Of a stretch of 8,617 nucleotides of DNA, positions 5,450 through 8,617 are shown piece after piece (the stretch's first letter is position 1; each line of letters starts with the position of its first letter). A program made the position numbers and the translations under genes. Below the pieces are notes generated by a model. It ran no database searches, was not told the origin of the DNA, and saw only the letters and a program-made list of their open reading frames with translations. The stretch is from assembly GCA_030037105.1 (NCBI GenBank), contig JASHRY010000341.1:1-8617 (forward strand), written 5' to 3'. The stretch is from Xanthobacteraceae bacterium (GTDB taxonomy: Bacteria > Pseudomonadota > Alphaproteobacteria > Rhizobiales > Xanthobacteraceae).

Positions 5450-7924
5450 ATGAGCTACATCAACGGCGTCAATCTCTTGCCATCGACCGGCGAATTCACC
5501 TACGACACGATTGCCTATCTCGGCCAGCGCGTCACGGAAACAAGCCTGGGCCCGGTCAATTGCTATGCATCGGACGGCGCTGGTTCGACCACTGATTATA
5601 CGATCGCGCTCAACGATCTGCAGGCGCAATTCCCCGGCTGCACGACGGTCGCGGTCGTCGTCTCGTGGTTTGTCAATTTGACCGACATTACCGCGTGCCA
5701 GATTTACCCGTCCACGACCTACATCAACGGCACTTTTCAGCAGGCGTCCGGCGGCGCGGATGTCTGGCGCTGCTCAAGCCTCACGCAATCGTCGCCCGGG
5801 CTTATCCCGATTCCGCAGGTCGGGGATGCTTTCATTTACGGCGGCACGCCGTCCGATCAATCGCTCGTGCGCTGCATCCGCGACCTGAAATCGCGCGGAC
5901 TGCGCGTCGTCTTCTATCCGTTCATCCTGATGACCACCACAGGCGAGCCATGGCGCGGGCGGATCACGTACAACGGCGCGGACATATCGAGCGCCGCGAC
6001 GACGGCAATCAATAATTTCTTGGGCAGCGCTGCGGTATCGGACTTCACCCAGGACACGACGAACCTGACTGTCGCCTATTCGGGATCGCCGACCGATTAC
6101 ACCTATCGGCGGATGATCCTGCACTATGCCAACTTGTGCTGCGTTGCCGGCGGCGTCGATCTTTTCCTGCTGGGCTCCGAGCTTCGCGGCATCGAGGTGA
6201 TCCGCGGGCCGGCATGGACGAAAGCGGGCACGGTCAGTGGCGGCGCCGCCACATGGGACTACCCGTTCGTCACGGGCTTGATCCAGCTCGCCGATGACGT
6301 GCGCAGCGTCTTTGACGCCGCAGGCCTGACGAAAGACTTGACGAACCTGCACAACCTCATCGCCTATTCGCCCGACTGGTCGGATTGGATGGGTTATCAG
6401 CATCCGGGCGAAAACGGCCAGTGGCCGCATCTCGATCAGCTTTACGCCCACGACAACATCGACCTCGTCTCGTTCGACAATTACCTGCCGTTGTCGGATT
6501 GGACGACGGGCGACGGCGGGCTCGATGCCCGGAATTGGCTTGCACCGGCGCCGAGCGGCGCGTGGCCGCCGCCGTCGACTACGTTCAGCGGCCTTGGTTT
6601 AAGCGGCCAGCCCACGATCTACAGCATTCCCTATTTGCAGGCGAACATCGAAGGCGGCGAGAAGTTCAACTGGTTTTATAACGACAGCACGAACGGCGGC
6701 CCTGGCCTCGACCCGAACGGCAGCGACCTCATCGTCTCGCTGCCCGAAGGTGATCGCTTATCGCAGTCACGAAACGCCTATGCGGCAAACCAGCAGATCC
6801 TCGCCAACAAGCAACTGCGCTGGTGGTGGAACAACCAACACTATGCGGTCTACGACACCGGGTCCGGCTGGCAACCGCAGGGCTCGCCGACCCAATGGCT
6901 GCCCAACTCAAAGTCGATCACGTTCGCCGAATACGGATTCCCGGCTTGCGACAAGGGGACCAATCAGCCGAACCTGTTCTACAGCCCGGCGTCGATCGAG
7001 AGCGGCACGCCGTTCTGGTCGATCTGGGACCCCAGTCAGAGTGCGGCAGGCGATTATTGGCCGCAACGCGACGATCTTCTTTATTTGCTCGCGTTGCAGG
7101 CGGTCTATGAATATTGGCAGAACAACAACGAGAGCGTCGGCGGCGTGGCGATGATCCAGCCGGCTTTCATGTCTGTCTGGAACTGGGACGCGCGGCCGTT
7201 CCCGACCTTTCCGCAGCTCGTTGATGTGTGGGGCGACACCGGCAACTGGCCGGCCGGCAATTGGCTGCAGGGCAAGGGACCGTTCGTCGCGCCGCCGGTG
7301 CCGGACGATCCACCCGCGCCGGGGCCATATTCGACGTTCCCGACCGTGCCGACGCGCGGCTGGTCGATGACGGTGTCGCCGATCTTCTCGACCGGGGCCG
7401 CACTGCATGTTTCCGGCAAAGAAGCTCGCATGGCAAAGTATGCAGCGCCGCTGTGGCGGGTCGAGCTTAACTACGATTTGCTGCGGATGGTTTCGCCGGA
7501 CACCGAGTTGCAGGCGATCATCGGCTTCTTCGAGCAGTGTCAGGGCGAGGACGCGCCGTTCTACTTCGAACCGGTGACGCTCTCCCCGGTTGACGGGCAG
7601 GCGATCGGCACCGGCGACGGTGCGGCCACGACCTTTCCATTTGTCGTGTCGATCGGCGACGCGATCATCTCACCGGCGAATATCGGCATGTCGCCGCACG
7701 TTTATCTCGATGGCGCGCTGCAAACGGGCGGCTTCACGGTGAATGCAATCCCGCTCGCTCCCACGGTGACCTTCGCGACGGCGCCGGCATCGGGCGTCGC
7801 GGTGTCAGCCGACTTCCATTGGTATTTTCTTTGCCGCTTCGACGATGACAGCGAAGACGTCGAGGAATTCATGGCCGAGCTCTACGCGCTGCAATCGCTA
7901 CGGCTGCGCACGGTGCGGCCGTGA
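5450..7924 (+). CDS. Tail-tip protein: GTA-type TIM barrel fused to distal-tail (DUF2460-like) domain
   Basis: This encodes 824 residues from ATG 5450, six bases after the tape measure stop and without a strong ribosome site, so translation is probably coupled. Residues about 50-610 match the glycoside-hydrolase-like GTA TIM-barrel family (PF13547, from recalled family features). Elements seen are VVSWFVNLTD (70-79), GGTPSDQSLV (131-140), VVFYPFILMTTTGEPWRGRI (153-172), LLGSELRGIE (240-249), LVSFDNYLPLSDW (339-351), SKSITFAEYGFPACDKGTNQ (487-506), and WNWDARPFPTFP (577-588). Glu244 and Glu494 sit where clan GH-A enzymes carry the acid/base and nucleophile, so cell-wall or glycan cleavage during entry is possible but unproven. 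A proline-rich linker (612-635) leads to a C-terminal domain (636-824) that aligns along its length with the next gene's product. In true GTAs the barrel is followed by a phage tail hub domain and is encoded last in the cluster. Here that hub part is missing and the gene comes right after the tape measure. Confidence 0.85.
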   Translation: MSYINGVNLLPSTGEFTYDTIAYLGQRVTETSLGPVNCYASDGAGSTTDYTIALNDLQAQFPGCTTVAVVVSWFVNLTDITACQIYPSTTYINGTFQQASGGADVWRCSSLTQSSPGLIPIPQVGDAFIYGGTPSDQSLVRCIRDLKSRGLRVVFYPFILMTTTGEPWRGRITYNGADISSAATTAINNFLGSAAVSDFTQDTTNLTVAYSGSPTDYTYRRMILHYANLCCVAGGVDLFLLGSELRGIEVIRGPAWTKAGTVSGGAATWDYPFVTGLIQLADDVRSVFDAAGLTKDLTNLHNLIAYSPDWSDWMGYQHPGENGQWPHLDQLYAHDNIDLVSFDNYLPLSDWTTGDGGLDARNWLAPAPSGAWPPPSTTFSGLGLSGQPTIYSIPYLQANIEGGEKFNWFYNDSTNGGPGLDPNGSDLIVSLPEGDRLSQSRNAYAANQQILANKQLRWWWNNQHYAVYDTGSGWQPQGSPTQWLPNSKSITFAEYGFPACDKGTNQPNLFYSPASIESGTPFWSIWDPSQSAAGDYWPQRDDLLYLLALQAVYEYWQNNNESVGGVAMIQPAFMSVWNWDARPFPTFPQLVDVWGDTGNWPAGNWLQGKGPFVAPPVPDDPPAPGPYSTFPTVPTRGWSMTVSPIFSTGAALHVSGKEARMAKYAAPLWRVELNYDLLRMVSPDTELQAIIGFFEQCQGEDAPFYFEPVTLSPVDGQAIGTGDGAATTFPFVVSIGDAIISPANIGMSPHVYLDGALQTGGFTVNAIPLAPTVTFATAPASGVAVSADFHWYFLCRFDDDSEDVEEFMAELYALQSLRLRTVRP

Positions 7925-8535
7925 CGACTCCACCCTCGCTGCCGACGCTCGCCGGCCTTGGCTGGTCGCGTCACAAGAAGCCCGGCTTCTCGACGCGCGT
8001 CGCCTCGCACGTGTCCGGCCGCGAGGTCCGCGTCGCGCTGATGGCCTATCCGCTGTACGAGTTCGAGGCGGTCTACAACGGGCTCACGTCGTCGGCAGCG
8101 CTGTTCGCCGGCCTCGGCGCATCAAGCCTGCAGACGCTGATGGGATTCTTCCTGCAACTGCAGGGGCAGTTCGGGACCTTCCTCTACGCGGACCCGGACG
8201 ACAATACCGTCAACGGCCAGGCGTTCGCGACCGGTGACGGCTCGACCGCGTCGTTTACGATCATGCGGTCGCTTGGCGGTTTTCTCGAACCCGTCGGCTG
8301 GGTGACGACGCTTTTGAACGTATATTTGAACGGCACCCGGCAGGCGAGCGGGTTCAGTCTGACAACGCCAAATACGCTGACGTTCACCGCGCCGCCCGGC
8401 TCGGGCGCCGTTGTGTCGGCCGACTTCTCCTACGCCTTCAACTGCCGCTTTCTCGACGATCAGATGGATTTCGAGGAGTTCATGTCGAACCTTTGGAAGC
8501 TCGACAGCATGAAGTTCCGCGGCGTCAAGTCATGA
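7921..8535 (+). CDS. Distal tail protein, DUF2460-like
   Basis: This encodes 204 residues from GTG 7921, whose GTGA overlaps the previous stop; the next in-frame ATG would cut off the conserved N-terminus. It probably forms the ring joining tail tube and tip (Dit role), as DUF2460 proteins do in GTAs. Landmarks are GWSRHKKPGFST (14-25), HVSGREVRVA (30-39), LQTLMGFFLQLQGQFGTFLY (70-89), GQAFATGDGSTASFT (99-113), VYLNGTRQASGF (134-145), LTFTAPPGSGAVVSADFSY (153-171), and CRFLDDQMDFEEFM (175-188). The same order occurs in the C-terminal domain of the upstream 824-residue protein (for example VSADF and CRF.DD..D.EEFM), so the two are paralogues lying in tandem. The stop overlaps the next start (ATGA). 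The DUF2460 name rests on pattern memory. Confidence 0.8.
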   Translation: MTTPPSLPTLAGLGWSRHKKPGFSTRVASHVSGREVRVALMAYPLYEFEAVYNGLTSSAALFAGLGASSLQTLMGFFLQLQGQFGTFLYADPDDNTVNGQAFATGDGSTASFTIMRSLGGFLEPVGWVTTLLNVYLNGTRQASGFSLTTPNTLTFTAPPGSGAVVSADFSYAFNCRFLDDQMDFEEFMSNLWKLDSMKFRGVKS

Positions 8536-8617
8536 AGCCGGCATCATCCGCGCTTGTCACCTATTTGAACGATGCCCGCGCCAATTCCGACGTGCCGCTC
8601 ATCATGGCCGACATCTT
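8532..8617 (+). CDS. Start of next tail gene, probably DUF2163 family (truncated by window end)
   Basis: From ATG 8532, overlapping the preceding stop as ATGA, 28 codons are visible before the window ends: MKPASSALVTYLNDARANSD, then VPLIMADI. An N-terminus of this form ('salv.yL..a......l..ad.ytf') and a place right after a DUF2460-type gene both match DUF2163 proteins, the next gene in the GTA order and in related prophages. Only the beginning can be seen, so the family call is tentative. The reading frame itself is well supported by the overlap and its coupling to the operon. Confidence 0.65.
   Translation, partial: MKPASSALVTYLNDARANSDVPLIMADI

Noticed and set aside
5450..8617. True gene transfer agent cluster
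   Set aside because: The barrel gene lies before rather than after the distal-tail gene and lacks the hub domain, and the upstream genes include an antisense cargo gene. A GTA-related prophage tail fits better.

Overview
This window looks like the tail-morphogenesis part of an integrated siphophage (long, non-contractile tail) in a GC-rich alphaproteobacterium. The host is most likely Hyphomicrobiales, with a Bradyrhizobium/Rhodopseudomonas-like flavour. The evidence for phage is the gene order, which is the standard siphophage one on the + strand: tail terminator, major tail protein, frameshifted tail assembly chaperone, tape measure, distal tail/baseplate proteins. The evidence for the host group is a tail-tip protein with the TIM-barrel signature otherwise known from alphaproteobacterial gene transfer agents (GTAs), plus dispersed palindromic repeats of a kind I recall from that order. 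No integrase, attachment site, capsid, terminase or lysis gene is present, so whether the prophage is intact cannot be judged here.

Left end (1-1121): noncoding palindromic repeats, then a small broken gene (156-544) carrying one nonsense change and one single-base deletion, then an intact 110-residue gene of unknown function (553-885), then about 240 bases holding two copies of a third repeat family. These are accessory or host-type sequences, not tail genes. Another copy of the third repeat lies at 1579-1636, inverted, so the tail terminator gene (1122-1568) is bracketed by repeats.

Middle (1684-4222): the major tail protein gene is followed not by the chaperone but by a lower-GC nucleotidyltransferase-family gene on the opposite strand (2432-3457), a probable 'moron' cargo gene. 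The chaperone follows in two overlapping frames (3600-4025, and the -1 frame to 4222). Their junction has a complete-looking -1 frameshift signal: a Shine-Dalgarno-like stimulator, a G-run slippery site, a 5-nt spacer and a 12-bp stem.

Right part (4241-8617): a short tape measure protein (400 aa); a large protein joining a GTA-type TIM barrel to a distal-tail-like domain (824 aa); a free-standing paralogue of that distal-tail domain (204 aa); and the start of the next tail gene, probably DUF2163. These genes are tightly packed, with a 6-nt gap and GTGA/ATGA stop-start overlaps, consistent with one late operon. The terminator caps the tail tube, the major protein builds it, the chaperone loads subunits on the tape measure, and the last genes form the tail tip that contacts the host envelope.

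The most unusual points are the TIM-barrel/distal-tail fusion with its tandem paralogue, the clear frameshift signal, the antisense nucleotidyltransferase cargo, and the reconstructable double-lesion pseudogene.
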